This document shows positions 8,325 through 16,715 of a stretch of 31,308 nucleotides of DNA, in pieces. A program made the position numbers and the translations under genes. The DNA is taken from the NCBI GenBank assembly GCA_934772445.1, contig CAKVMJ010000018.1, positions 1 through 31,308 of the forward strand, in the 5' to 3' direction. The notes under the pieces were generated by a model that saw nothing but the letters and a program-made list of their open reading frames with translations, did not search any database and had not been told where the DNA came from. Origin of the DNA: an uncultured Clostridia bacterium. GTDB taxonomy: Bacteria; Bacillota; Clostridia; Christensenellales; UBA1242. Positions within the stretch are counted from its first letter, which is position 1; each line of letters begins with the position of its first letter.

Positions 8325-8351
8325 AAAAACAGCCTTCATAAAGCTGTTTTT
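8325..8351. terminator. intrinsic terminator, bidirectional in form
   Basis: AAAAACAGC...GCTGTTTTT with inner CTT/AAG pairs and loop CATA (one bulged C). It has a T run on either strand. It lies 39 bases beyond the stop codon of the minus-strand orphan gene and would also stop rightward transcription from the gap. Confidence 0.8.
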
Positions 8352-8390
8352 ATAATATTGCATATTGCGTAGTATTATTAAAAATAATAT

Positions 8391-9263
8391 CTAAATATTA
8401 GATTTTATATAATCGGATATAATAGAAATTACTTTCTTTGCGTAGATTGGCGACATACTTCTAAAACTTGAGATAAATGCCAAATCTTGCTCATCAATTG
8501 TTTTATAATCTCTAATATTTTTATTCCTAAGATAATTGATGATTTGTAAAACACTTTTAGAAAAATTTGTGCTATATAGCTCATTCGGTACATTATATAA
8601 AATCGTTTCAAATATCTCTGTTGGTAAAATCAAAGTTCTATTCTGTTTGGAAAATATATTTTTAAATATTAAAACTGCATCTAAATACGCACCAGAAGTT
8701 TTTTTATTCTTATTATAAAAATTATCTTCTAAATTTATAGGATATTCTATATTTACTTCTCTAAAATCATCTGTGTAATATTTAACACCACTGATATTAT
8801 CTTTATTTTTATAAGTGATGCAAGGTATTAATTTAAAATAATAATTTTTACTTTCATTTTCATTTATAAGATAATTTGAATTCACATTAATCGAATATTT
8901 ATCCATAAATATAAGACTATTGTCCGAGAATGTTTGTATAAAACTTTGAAATATCCCTTCTTTTATTTTCTGTAATGATAAATATAATTCTGGAACATTT
9001 TTATTTTTCTTTATAAAATTTTCTTTAAAATTGTTTGGTTGATTAATTTCTAGATAAAATATATGAGTAATGTCTTCAAATGTATTTGTTTTTAATGTAT
9101 AATCATCTTGCTCATATAATAATAAATCTTCAGAAATATTAAATAGTGATTTATCTTTGAAGAATGCAACAATCGCACTTTCCATTAATTCCCTTGTTTT
9201 ATTAACAATCTCTTCAACTTTTGGTTTAACTCTTTTCGTTTTTAATTCATTTATTTTTAGCAT
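8391..9263 (-). CDS. uncharacterised protein, possibly a degenerate nucleotidyltransferase
   Basis: About 290 residues, no signal peptide or membrane helix, Asn/Lys/Ile-rich. A real gene: AGGTG lies upstream of the ATG and a terminator follows the stop. I do not recognise it with certainty. Two stretches recall nucleotidyltransferases of the CD-NTase type: residues 63-72 (EDITHIFYLE, where an active enzyme would have a D.D strand after a G-S motif) and residues 160-205, with a YP...NFYNKNKKTSGAYLD segment like the 'kN..T.G....vR..K' helix of those enzymes. The G-S loop and the metal-binding acidic residues are absent, so if the fold is right it would be catalytically dead. No partner effector gene is adjacent. 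It stands alone between the gap and the recombinase gene. Confidence 0.6.
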   Translation of the reverse strand: MLKINELKTKRVKPKVEEIVNKTRELMESAIVAFFKDKSLFNISEDLLLYEQDDYTLKTNTFEDITHIFYLEINQPNNFKENFIKKNKNVPELYLSLQKIKEGIFQSFIQTFSDNSLIFMDKYSINVNSNYLINENESKNYYFKLIPCITYKNKDNISGVKYYTDDFREVNIEYPINLEDNFYNKNKKTSGAYLDAVLIFKNIFSKQNRTLILPTEIFETILYNVPNELYSTNFSKSVLQIINYLRNKNIRDYKTIDEQDLAFISSFRSMSPIYAKKVISIISDYIKSNI

Positions 9264-9342
9264 TATTCACCTTATTAAGTTTTATATTTTCAAATATATG
9301 ATAACATAATTTTTTTTATTAGTCACTCTAATTTAAAAGTTT

Positions 9343-9358
9343 AGTAAAATTCTTTACT
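9343..9358. promoter_or_regulatory. palindrome over the -35 box of the recombinase gene
   Basis: AGTAAA and TTTACT are perfect inverted arms around ATTC. The right arm is the likely -35 element itself, so a bound protein would block the promoter. Could be an operator or a recombinase site; short palindromes also occur by chance in AT-rich DNA. Confidence 0.25.
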
Positions 9359-9381
9359 TAAATAAATTAAAATTATATAAT
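9353..9381 (+). promoter_or_regulatory. promoter of the tyrosine recombinase gene
   Basis: TTTACT (9353-9358), 17-base spacer, TATAAT (9376-9381), about 30 bases upstream of the ATG at 9412. Confidence 0.65.
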
Positions 9382-9411
9382 AATTATAGACTTAAAAATG
9401 GGAAAAATTAT

Positions 9412-10467
9412 ATGAAAAAGAATGAAACTTATTTTGAAGCAAGAGATAATAGTAATGTTTTAAAGATTAGAGAACTTTTATTAGAATTGCCAGAATTCTG
9501 CTCTGAATTTGTTAGAGGTATTGAAGGAAGAACCACACCTTTAACAAGACTTGGCTATGTTAGAGATATAAAAATCTTTTTGGAGTTCTTAATTTCTGAT
9601 ACAAATGAATTTCAAGGAAGAAAACTAGATTCACTTACATATCAAGATTTAGACAAGATTACATCTTCTCATTTAGAAATGTATATGTCTTACCTAAATC
9701 TTTACAGAGATAATTCTAATAAAATACAAAAAAATGGTGAGCGTGCTAGAAGCAGAAAGTTATCTAGTGTTAGAAGTATGTTTAAGTATTTTTTTAGAAA
9801 AAATCTAATTAATAGTAATGTTGCAGATAAGGTTGAAGCACCAAAAGTTCATGAACAACCTATTACCCGATTAGAAATAGATGAAGTAGTTAATTTATTA
9901 AATTTATCAGAAGATGGCTGTAAATTAACCGAAAGACAACAGAGTTATCACAAACATACCAAATTAAGAGATTATGCAATGTTATCATTATTTTTAGGTA
10001 CAGGAATTCGTATTTCAGAATGTGTGGGATTAAATATAAACGATATTTATTTTGACCAGAACGCTTTTAAAGTAACTAGAAAAGGCGGAAGTAGTGTTAT
10101 CTTATATTTTAACGATGAAGTTGCTGACGCGTTAAAAAGATATCTTCAAGAGCGTGTGGAAGTTAAAACATATTATCCTAATGAACAAGCATTGTTTTTA
10201 AGCATACAAAACAAAAGAATAAGTGTTCGCGCAGTTGAAAAGTTGGTTAAAAAGTATAGTGAATTAATTACGCCTTTAAAACATATAACTCCCCATAAAC
10301 TAAGGAGTACATTTGGTACAAACTTATATAGAGAAACAAACGATATTTATGTGGTGGCGGATGTATTAGGACATAAAGATGTAAATACAACACGAAAACA
10401 CTATGCAGCAATTTCTGAAGATATAAGAAGAACTGCAGCAACTAAAGTAAAACTAAGAGAAGATTAA
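9412..10467 (+). CDS. tyrosine recombinase, XerS-like
   Basis: Site-specific recombinase, 351 residues. N-terminal SAM-like DNA-binding domain about residues 30-150; catalytic domain about 160-345. Catalytic residues seen: Arg in GTGIRISECVGLN, Lys in VTRKGGS, HKLR in TPHKLRSTFG, the His of LGHKDVNTT and the nucleophile Tyr in RKHYAAI. The length and the N-terminal style (..YFEARDN....LRELLLELPEFC) match the ~350-residue Clostridia proteins commonly found beside lexA and resemble streptococcal XerS more than ~300-residue XerC/XerD. A role in chromosome dimer resolution with FtsK is plausible but inferred. No flanking repeats or cargo suggest a mobile element. Its stop is 16 bases before the lexA LexA box, with no terminator between. 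Confidence 0.9.
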   Translation: MKKNETYFEARDNSNVLKIRELLLELPEFCSEFVRGIEGRTTPLTRLGYVRDIKIFLEFLISDTNEFQGRKLDSLTYQDLDKITSSHLEMYMSYLNLYRDNSNKIQKNGERARSRKLSSVRSMFKYFFRKNLINSNVADKVEAPKVHEQPITRLEIDEVVNLLNLSEDGCKLTERQQSYHKHTKLRDYAMLSLFLGTGIRISECVGLNINDIYFDQNAFKVTRKGGSSVILYFNDEVADALKRYLQERVEVKTYYPNEQALFLSIQNKRISVRAVEKLVKKYSELITPLKHITPHKLRSTFGTNLYRETNDIYVVADVLGHKDVNTTRKHYAAISEDIRRTAATKVKLRED

Positions 10468-10482
10468 ATTTTAGAACTTTTT

Positions 10483-10496
10483 CGAACAAATGTTTG
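10483..10496. promoter_or_regulatory. LexA box of lexA
   Basis: CGAACAAATGTTTG matches 13 of 14 positions of the Gram-positive consensus CGAACRNRYGTTCG. Its right end overlaps the -35 hexamer of the lexA promoter, giving direct autorepression. Confidence 0.93.
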
Positions 10497-10522
10497 ACTT
10501 TTTCTAGTTTGTTTGTTATTAT
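10494..10522 (+). promoter_or_regulatory. promoter of lexA
   Basis: TTGACT (10494-10499), 17-base spacer, TATTAT (10517-10522). The LexA box overlaps the -35. Confidence 0.85.
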
Positions 10523-10557
10523 TTAATCATTAAATGAGAGATTAATTGGAGAATCTT

Positions 10558-11181
10558 ATGAAAAAATGTAATGATAAAACTGAAAAATTATTAAATTTTA
10601 TTAATGATTATGTAAAAACGAATGGTTATCCTCCTACAATGAGAGAAATGAAGAAGGCATTGGATTATAAAAGTATAAGTACTGTTTCATATTATTTGGA
10701 TAGATTACAAGAAGAAGGATTGCTAAAGAAAAGTGCAAATAAAAACCGTGCTATTGAAGTAATTAACACTAAAAATTCAGATTTTATGCAAAAAATAGAT
10801 CCATCAAATTTGATTGCAATTCCAATTCTTGGTAAAATTACAGCTGGTGAACCAATTCTAGCTGTTGAAAATTGTGAAGAATACTTTATGGTTTCCCCTA
10901 ATATGTTTAGAGGCGAAGATTTATTTATGTTAACAATTAGTGGTGAAAGTATGATTAATGCTGGTATTTATAATGGTGACCAAGTTGTTTTAAGACAACA
11001 ATCTACTGCAAATAACGGAGAAATAGTTGCAGCAATGATTGATGGTATGGCAACAGTAAAACGCTTCTATAAAGAAGATGGTCACTATAGATTACAGCCG
11101 GAAAATGATACAATGTTACCTATTTATACAGATCATGTTGAAATTCTTGGTAAAGTAATCGGATTGGTAAGAAAATTCTAA
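10558..11181 (+). CDS. lexA: SOS repressor LexA
   Basis: Transcriptional repressor of the SOS regulon, cleaving itself when bound to RecA filaments. About 207 residues from the ATG at 10558. The N-terminal winged helix has the family signature (NGYPPTMREMKKAL...SISTVSYYLDRLQEEGLLKK). The peptidase domain has the Ala-Gly cleavage site (KITAGEPI), the nucleophile Ser in SGESMINAGI and the Lys base in GMATVKRFY. An in-frame TTG at 10546 would extend it by four residues, but GGAG at 10548-10551 sits just six bases before the ATG at 10558, which is therefore the start. Self-regulated through the LexA box upstream. In many Bacillota hfq lies near miaA and lexA; no hfq is present here. Confidence 0.97.
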   Translation: MKKCNDKTEKLLNFINDYVKTNGYPPTMREMKKALDYKSISTVSYYLDRLQEEGLLKKSANKNRAIEVINTKNSDFMQKIDPSNLIAIPILGKITAGEPILAVENCEEYFMVSPNMFRGEDLFMLTISGESMINAGIYNGDQVVLRQQSTANNGEIVAAMIDGMATVKRFYKEDGHYRLQPENDTMLPIYTDHVEILGKVIGLVRKF

Positions 11182-11194
11182 TACATATAAAACA

Positions 11195-11227
11195 AAAAAC
11201 ATTAAGATTAATTTTCTTAATGTTTTT
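11195..11227. terminator. bidirectional terminator between lexA and miaA
   Basis: AAAAACATTAAGA and TCTTAATGTTTTT are perfect 13-base arms with loop TTAATTT. It overlaps the last codons of miaA, whose final residues are encoded in one arm. Confidence 0.88.
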
Positions 11228-12158
11228 CATATTCAACTAATATTTGTTTTAAAATCTCATCTTGTGAAATTTCAGACTTATTAAACCAAATAATATCTTT
11301 ATTTCTTTTAAACCAAGTTATTTGTCGTTTTGCATATCTTCTTGAGCTTTGTTTTATATTTTCTATTGCTTCATCAAGTGTTATCTTATTTTCAAAACTC
11401 TCAAATAATTCTTTATATCCTATTGCTTGAAGTGATTGGTAATCATTGTTTCCATATTTTGAATATAACATCTTGGCTTCATCTATAAGACCTTTTTTAA
11501 CCATTATATCAACTCTACGATTAATCCTCTCATATAACTCTTCTCTATTATAATTTAATCCAATAATTAATGGTTTTACAATATTATTTTCAACTTTATT
11601 TTCATTATCAATCTTTATATGTTCAGATTTTTCAATCTTTGATAATTCAAATATCTCTAAAGCTCTAATAACCCGTTTTGTATCATTTATATGAATTCGA
11701 TTAGCACTAGTAGAATCACATTCTTTTAGTAAGTCATATAGATATTCTTTGCCTTCTTTTTCCAAAATATCTTCATATTTTTTACGAATGTTCATATCTG
11801 CTTTTGAGTTACCATAAGAAAAGTTATTTAACAATGAATCAATATAAAATCCAGTACCACCTATTATGATAGGTGTCTTTTTTCTTTTTAATAAATCATT
11901 AAAAACTTTCAAAGCATCTTTCCTATATTCGCTAACTGAATACCTTGCGGATGGTTCTAAAAAATCAAATAAATGATGAGGAATTCCTTGCATTTCTAGA
12001 ACTGATGGTTTTGCAGTACCTATATTAAGTTCTTTATAGATTTGCATACTATCTGCATTGATTATTTCACCATCTAATTCTTTTGCTAAATTTATAGAAA
12101 GTTCGGTTTTACCACTTCCAGTTGGACCTAGAATTATAATTGAATTGAAATTATTCAT
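11217..12158 (-). CDS. miaA: tRNA dimethylallyltransferase
   Basis: Adds a dimethylallyl group to A37 of tRNAs reading U-starting codons, the substrate of MiaB. About 313 residues, normal length. P-loop GPTGSGKTELSINLA at residues 10-24; DSMQIYKELNIGTAKP holds the conserved Asp and DMAP-transferase motif; further hallmark segments are GIPHHLFDFLEP, GGTGFYIDSLL, and YAKRQITWFKRNKDIIWF near the C-terminus. The start is two bases downstream of the mutL stop. Last gene of the miaB-mutS-mutL-miaA operon. Confidence 0.97.
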   Translation of the reverse strand: MNNFNSIIILGPTGSGKTELSINLAKELDGEIINADSMQIYKELNIGTAKPSVLEMQGIPHHLFDFLEPSARYSVSEYRKDALKVFNDLLKRKKTPIIIGGTGFYIDSLLNNFSYGNSKADMNIRKKYEDILEKEGKEYLYDLLKECDSTSANRIHINDTKRVIRALEIFELSKIEKSEHIKIDNENKVENNIVKPLIIGLNYNREELYERINRRVDIMVKKGLIDEAKMLYSKYGNNDYQSLQAIGYKELFESFENKITLDEAIENIKQSSRRYAKRQITWFKRNKDIIWFNKSEISQDEILKQILVEYEKH

Positions 12159-12160
12159 TA

Positions 12161-14089
12161 CTATACAATCCTTTTAAACCATTTTTCAATTTCTTTTTGC
12201 GTAATTTCAATAATAATTGGTCTACCGTGAGGACATAATAAAGTTTTTGTTTCTTTTAATTTATCTACAAGAATTTCAATTTCACCTTTAGATAAAACAT
12301 CATTTGCTTTAACTGCACTTTTACACGCACATTTTGCAATATAATCTCTTATAAATTCTGAATTTTTAGATGTAAATTGTGAGTTTGAATCTTTTAAAAT
12401 TAAATCAAAGAAATCTTTTAATGATATATCTTTTAAAAGTAATGGAACTGTATTAACCTTAAAAGAATTAGAACCGAAATTTTCCAAATCAAATCCTAAG
12501 AACTTTAATTGATTTAAGTTTTCTTTTATAAAAGTATAATCAGTTATCGTTAATTCCAAAATATATGGTACTAACAACATTTGGGAAGAAATCTCTTTCT
12601 CCTCAATCTCTTTCATAAATTTATCGAATAAAATTCGTTCGTGACCAGCGTGTTGATCAATCATATATAATGAATCTTTACACTGAGCTAAAATATATGT
12701 GTTAAAAATTACACCTACAATCTTTATATCATCTTTAAAAATCTTTTCATCTGAAATATCTTTCATTTCTTGTTGTTGAATTGATTGTTTGACTGTAAAA
12801 TTATATGCCAAATCTTGGGAAAATCCCTCATCAGAATTAACAGTTTCTGCTGAAATATCATTGGATAAAAATTTAGCTAAAGACTTTCTGTTTTCATATA
12901 ATAATTTATCAAAATTATCATTTTTTTCTTGTATTACTTCATTATCAGATAAATCAATTTCTTTAGGTTGTTCAATAATTGTGGCATTTTCCTCTGGATT
13001 ATTGTCACCAACTATATAATTACTTCCAAAATCGCTCTTATATGAATGTAATTCTCTAGTAATTGGTGTATCTGTTTCTGTATAAGAATTTATCTGTTTT
13101 ATAGTTGTTGTATTAAATAATTTATCTGATATTGTATTAAGAATAAATCCGAAAATTTTTGAAGAATCTTCAAATCTAACTTCTAATTTATTTGGATGAA
13201 CATTCACATCAACAGAATCGTAAGGCACATTTAAATTTAAAACATAAAAAGGAAATTGTCCTTTCATTAAAAAGTTTTCATAAGCTTTTGATACTGCCAC
13301 AGATAACTGTTGATTTAATACATATCTATTATTTACTGATAGCGTTTGATATGTTCTATTAGGTTTTGAGAATGTTGGTTTACCAATATACCCTTCAATT
13401 GAAGCGTTATCAGTTTCTGCTTTTATTTCAATTAAATTATCTATTACGGATTTTCCATAGATAGCATAAATCGCTTCGAATAAACCATTACCAGTTGATT
13501 GATAAATCAACTTCCCATCTGCAATATATTTAAATGAAATACTAGGATTAGATAAAATTAATCTGGAAACATAATTGGTAATTTCGCTTTCCTCAAGCTT
13601 AGGTTTCTTTAAAAACTTTGCTCTAGCTGGAACATTAAAGAATAAATTTTCAACCATTATCGTTGTTCCATTAACGCATCCAGCTGGAGTAATATCAGAT
13701 ATTTCGCCACCAATTGCTTGGATCATATTTCCATCACTATCTTTTGTTTTAGAAGTTAATGTTGTTTTGGAAACTGTTGCAATTGAACAAAGTGCCTCAC
13801 CTCTAAAACCAAATGTGGCAATATTATTAAGATCTGATGCTGTTGTTATCTTACTAGTACTATGTGGTAAGAATGCTTTTTTCAAATCTTCCCTTTCGAA
13901 ACCAGATCCATTATCTGAAACTCTGATTTTTGAAATTCCACCATTAATTATTTCAATAGAAATATTATTTGCTCCAGCATCTATTGAGTTTTCAACTAAT
14001 TCTTTAACAACGCTACAAGGTCTTTCAACAACTTCACCAGCAGATATTAAATTATATATTGATTTATCTAATATATTGATTTTTGACAT
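12161..14089 (-). CDS. mutL: DNA mismatch repair endonuclease MutL
   Basis: Couples MutS mismatch recognition to strand incision. About 642 residues. N-terminal GHKL ATPase: ELVENSIDAGA (about 29-39), DNGSGF, TFGFRGEALCSI and a GTTIMVENLFFNVPAR segment. A low-complexity linker (about 335-450) leads to the C-terminal dimerisation/endonuclease domain: DQHAGHERILFDK is the DQHA(X)2E(X)4E motif with the final Glu replaced by Asp, ACKSAVKAND is the second zinc-region motif, and CPHGRPIII the third. Endonuclease-type MutL is expected where MutH is absent. Starts four bases after the mutS stop. Confidence 0.97.
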   Translation of the reverse strand: MSKINILDKSIYNLISAGEVVERPCSVVKELVENSIDAGANNISIEIINGGISKIRVSDNGSGFEREDLKKAFLPHSTSKITTASDLNNIATFGFRGEALCSIATVSKTTLTSKTKDSDGNMIQAIGGEISDITPAGCVNGTTIMVENLFFNVPARAKFLKKPKLEESEITNYVSRLILSNPSISFKYIADGKLIYQSTGNGLFEAIYAIYGKSVIDNLIEIKAETDNASIEGYIGKPTFSKPNRTYQTLSVNNRYVLNQQLSVAVSKAYENFLMKGQFPFYVLNLNVPYDSVDVNVHPNKLEVRFEDSSKIFGFILNTISDKLFNTTTIKQINSYTETDTPITRELHSYKSDFGSNYIVGDNNPEENATIIEQPKEIDLSDNEVIQEKNDNFDKLLYENRKSLAKFLSNDISAETVNSDEGFSQDLAYNFTVKQSIQQQEMKDISDEKIFKDDIKIVGVIFNTYILAQCKDSLYMIDQHAGHERILFDKFMKEIEEKEISSQMLLVPYILELTITDYTFIKENLNQLKFLGFDLENFGSNSFKVNTVPLLLKDISLKDFFDLILKDSNSQFTSKNSEFIRDYIAKCACKSAVKANDVLSKGEIEILVDKLKETKTLLCPHGRPIIIEITQKEIEKWFKRIV

Positions 14090-14093
14090 TTTT

Positions 14094-16703
14094 TTAATCC
14101 TTTTTTAAATACGACTTTAATTGTAAAATCAAATCAAAAGCATTAAGTGGTGTTAAATTATCAGTGTTTACATCTTCCAAAATAGAGATTATTTGATTTG
14201 TTGATTGTTTCATTTTGTTTAAATTCTCTTGATTAGTTGCATTTAACACTTCAAAAGTAGATGAACTTTGATTAAGAGCGTTTTGCTCTAATGCGTGTAA
14301 AATTTCTCTCGCTCTAGAAATAATCTCTTCTGGTAAATCTGCTAACGATGCAACTTCAATACCAAATGATTTATTTGCCCCACCTCTAACTATCTTGTGC
14401 ATAAATATTACGCTATTATTAAATTCTTTTACTGCCACTTGATAGTTTTTTACGCCTTCTAAAATTCCCTCCAATTCGGTTAATTCGTGAAAATGCGTTG
14501 CAAATAAAGTTTTTGCTGTTAGAGTTTTTGAAATATAATCCATAACACTCCAAGCAATACTCAATCCATCAAAAGTACTAGTTCCTCTACCAACCTCATC
14601 AAGAATGATTAAACTTCTACTTGTTGCATTTTTTAAGATATTGCTAACTTCAAGCATTTCAACCATAAATGTACTTTGTCCAACAAGTAAATCATCACTA
14701 GCACCAATTCTTGTAAAAATTTTATCAGTTAAACAAATTTTAGCGCTTGTTGCTGGTACAAAACAACCAATATGAGCCATCAATGTTATTATTGCAACTT
14801 GCCTCATATAAGTACTCTTACCTGCCATATTCGGGCCAGTTATAATCATAGTTCTTTTATCTGTATTATTTAGGAATGTATCATTCGAAACAAAATCATT
14901 ATTACTTAAAGACTCAACAACTGGATGTCTGCCTTCAACAATTTCTATTTCGTTTACATTTTTATTAATAATAGGTTTTACATAATTTTTCTCAACACTA
15001 ACTGTGGCAAATGAACAAAGAACATCAAGAAGAGATAAAGCTTTTGCTGTTTTCTGGAAATCTTCAATATGTTTAGATAATTCCATACGAATTTGCTTAA
15101 ATAACTCTTGTTCAAGTTCTAATTTTCTATCATCCGCATTTAAGATTTTATCTTCCATTTGTTTTAATTCATCAGTAATAAATCTCTCACCATTTGTTAA
15201 TGTTTGTTTTCTTTGATATCTATATGGAACTAATTGTTTTTGACCATTTGAAACCTCTATATAGTAACCAAATACTTTATTATAACTAATTTTTAAATTT
15301 TTAATACCTGTGGCTTCTCGTTCTTTAGCTTCAAGTTCAACAATCCATTTACGACCAACTTTGGAAATATTAGCATAATCATCTAATTCCTTATTAAAGC
15401 CGTGTTTAATAAATCCACCATCTTTCAATACACTAGAACAATCTTCCGCTATAGAATTTTCTAGTAAGTCTGTTATTTCTTGAAAATCCAATAAATCATC
15501 ATTTATCTTTTTTAAAATAGATGAATTAAACGACACTAATTCTTGTTTTAATTCAGGAATAATAGAAAGAGTTACTTTTAACGCCAAACAATCTTTAGGA
15601 GTAATGTTTCCGTAAGCAACTTTACCAGTTAATCTCTCTAAATCGTATATTTTAAATAGATATTCTTTAATATTTTCTCTTTTTATTATATTTTTAACTA
15701 ATTCTTCAACGCCTTTAAGTCTGGCATTAATCTTTGTATCGTTATTTAATGGACTTTCGATAAAAGATTTCAACATTCTAGCACCCATAGAGGTTTTTGT
15801 TTTATCTAAAATCCATAATAAAGAGCCCTTTCTTTTACCATCTTTTAATGTTGCAGTTAATTCAAGATTTCTTCTAGTGTTAGCATCAATCTGCATATAT
15901 TCTTCAGTGTACATATATTGAAGTTTGTTTATATGAGATAAATTACGCTTTTGTGTATCATTTAAATAATCTATTAACGCTCCAGCACTCTGTAATGCAT
16001 AGTGCTTATTATTGCAACCAAATTTTGCTAAAGATGTACATTGAAATTGGTGAAGCAATGAATTATAAGCAGTTTTAAATTCAAAAGAAGATTCATTATA
16101 CTGAGTAAAAACAGGAATAATCTGTGCTTGAATGCAAAATAGGTTCTTTAAATCTTCTTTAGCTTCATTATTACAAATTATTTCTTTTGGAGCTAACATA
16201 ACTAAAAAATCATTTAACTTTGTAATAGTATTGTTTTCAGTGAATTCAGTAACAAAGAAATCTCCAGTTGATATATCAATAACTGAAGCACCAATATTAT
16301 TTTGGTCTTTGCAAACAGAAGCAATATAATTATTGCTTTTATCATCTAGCATATTACTTTCAATTATTGTCCCCGGAGTTATTACTCTTACAACATCTCT
16401 TTCAACTAAAGTTTTACTATTTTTAACAGGATCAGAAAGTTGCTCACAAATTGCAACTTTATAACCTTTCTCTATTAATTTAGCCACATAAGCATCTATA
16501 GATTTAGCAGGCATACCGCACATAGGTGCTCTTTGCTCTAAGCCACAATCTTTTCCTGTTAATGTTAATCCTAATTCTCTACTACAAACTTCGGCATCTT
16601 CAAAAAATAATTCATAAAAATCACCAAGCCTATATAATAATATAGTATCTTGATATTTATTCTTTGTATCTAAATAATGCTTCATCATTTGTGATAATGC
16701 CAT
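14094..16703 (-). CDS. mutS: DNA mismatch recognition protein MutS
   Basis: Binds base mismatches and small loops, then recruits MutL. About 869 residues, full length for MutS1. The mismatch-binding N-terminal domain has the ...YRLGDFYELFFEDA element with the conserved Phe-Tyr-Glu (FYE). The C-terminal ATPase has Walker A GPNMAGKSTYMR near residue 620, followed by IFTRIGASDDLLVGQSTFMVEM, Walker B SLIILDEVGRGTSTFDG and the FATHFHELTELE switch. A C-terminal helix-turn-helix (ADLPEEIISRAREIL) follows, as in dimeric MutS. Lies 12 bases downstream of miaB. Confidence 0.98.
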   Translation of the reverse strand: MALSQMMKHYLDTKNKYQDTILLYRLGDFYELFFEDAEVCSRELGLTLTGKDCGLEQRAPMCGMPAKSIDAYVAKLIEKGYKVAICEQLSDPVKNSKTLVERDVVRVITPGTIIESNMLDDKSNNYIASVCKDQNNIGASVIDISTGDFFVTEFTENNTITKLNDFLVMLAPKEIICNNEAKEDLKNLFCIQAQIIPVFTQYNESSFEFKTAYNSLLHQFQCTSLAKFGCNNKHYALQSAGALIDYLNDTQKRNLSHINKLQYMYTEEYMQIDANTRRNLELTATLKDGKRKGSLLWILDKTKTSMGARMLKSFIESPLNNDTKINARLKGVEELVKNIIKRENIKEYLFKIYDLERLTGKVAYGNITPKDCLALKVTLSIIPELKQELVSFNSSILKKINDDLLDFQEITDLLENSIAEDCSSVLKDGGFIKHGFNKELDDYANISKVGRKWIVELEAKEREATGIKNLKISYNKVFGYYIEVSNGQKQLVPYRYQRKQTLTNGERFITDELKQMEDKILNADDRKLELEQELFKQIRMELSKHIEDFQKTAKALSLLDVLCSFATVSVEKNYVKPIINKNVNEIEIVEGRHPVVESLSNNDFVSNDTFLNNTDKRTMIITGPNMAGKSTYMRQVAIITLMAHIGCFVPATSAKICLTDKIFTRIGASDDLLVGQSTFMVEMLEVSNILKNATSRSLIILDEVGRGTSTFDGLSIAWSVMDYISKTLTAKTLFATHFHELTELEGILEGVKNYQVAVKEFNNSVIFMHKIVRGGANKSFGIEVASLADLPEEIISRAREILHALEQNALNQSSSTFEVLNATNQENLNKMKQSTNQIISILEDVNTDNLTPLNAFDLILQLKSYLKKD

Positions 16704-16715
16704 ACTCTAACCGCC

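Larger units (their letters stand above)
7843..8390. other. 548-base gap with possible RNA structure and repeated motifs
   Basis: No long ORF. Going rightward it holds a TATGCATA word (7852), a TATAAT box (8018-8023) 7 bases before a 24-codon ORF, nested inverted repeats between 8076 and 8217, TATGCAAA-type words at 8030 and 8311 (minus strand), related words at 8291 and 8357, and an intrinsic terminator at 8325-8351. Otherwise very AT-rich. Confidence 0.6.

Noticed and set aside
8429..8718. Short ORFs on both strands inside the orphan gene
   Set aside because: They lie in other frames of a gene with its own ribosome-binding site and terminator, and have no recognisable features.
9412..10467. 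Integrase of a mobile element
   Set aside because: No flanking repeats, tRNA attachment site, cargo or composition change; the position beside lexA is a conserved housekeeping one.
10546..10557. Upstream TTG start for lexA
   Set aside because: The GGAG ribosome-binding site lies inside the extension, six bases before the ATG at 10558.
13575..14108. 177-residue plus-strand ORF inside mutL
   Set aside because: It is antisense to the highly conserved GHKL ATPase domain and resembles nothing.
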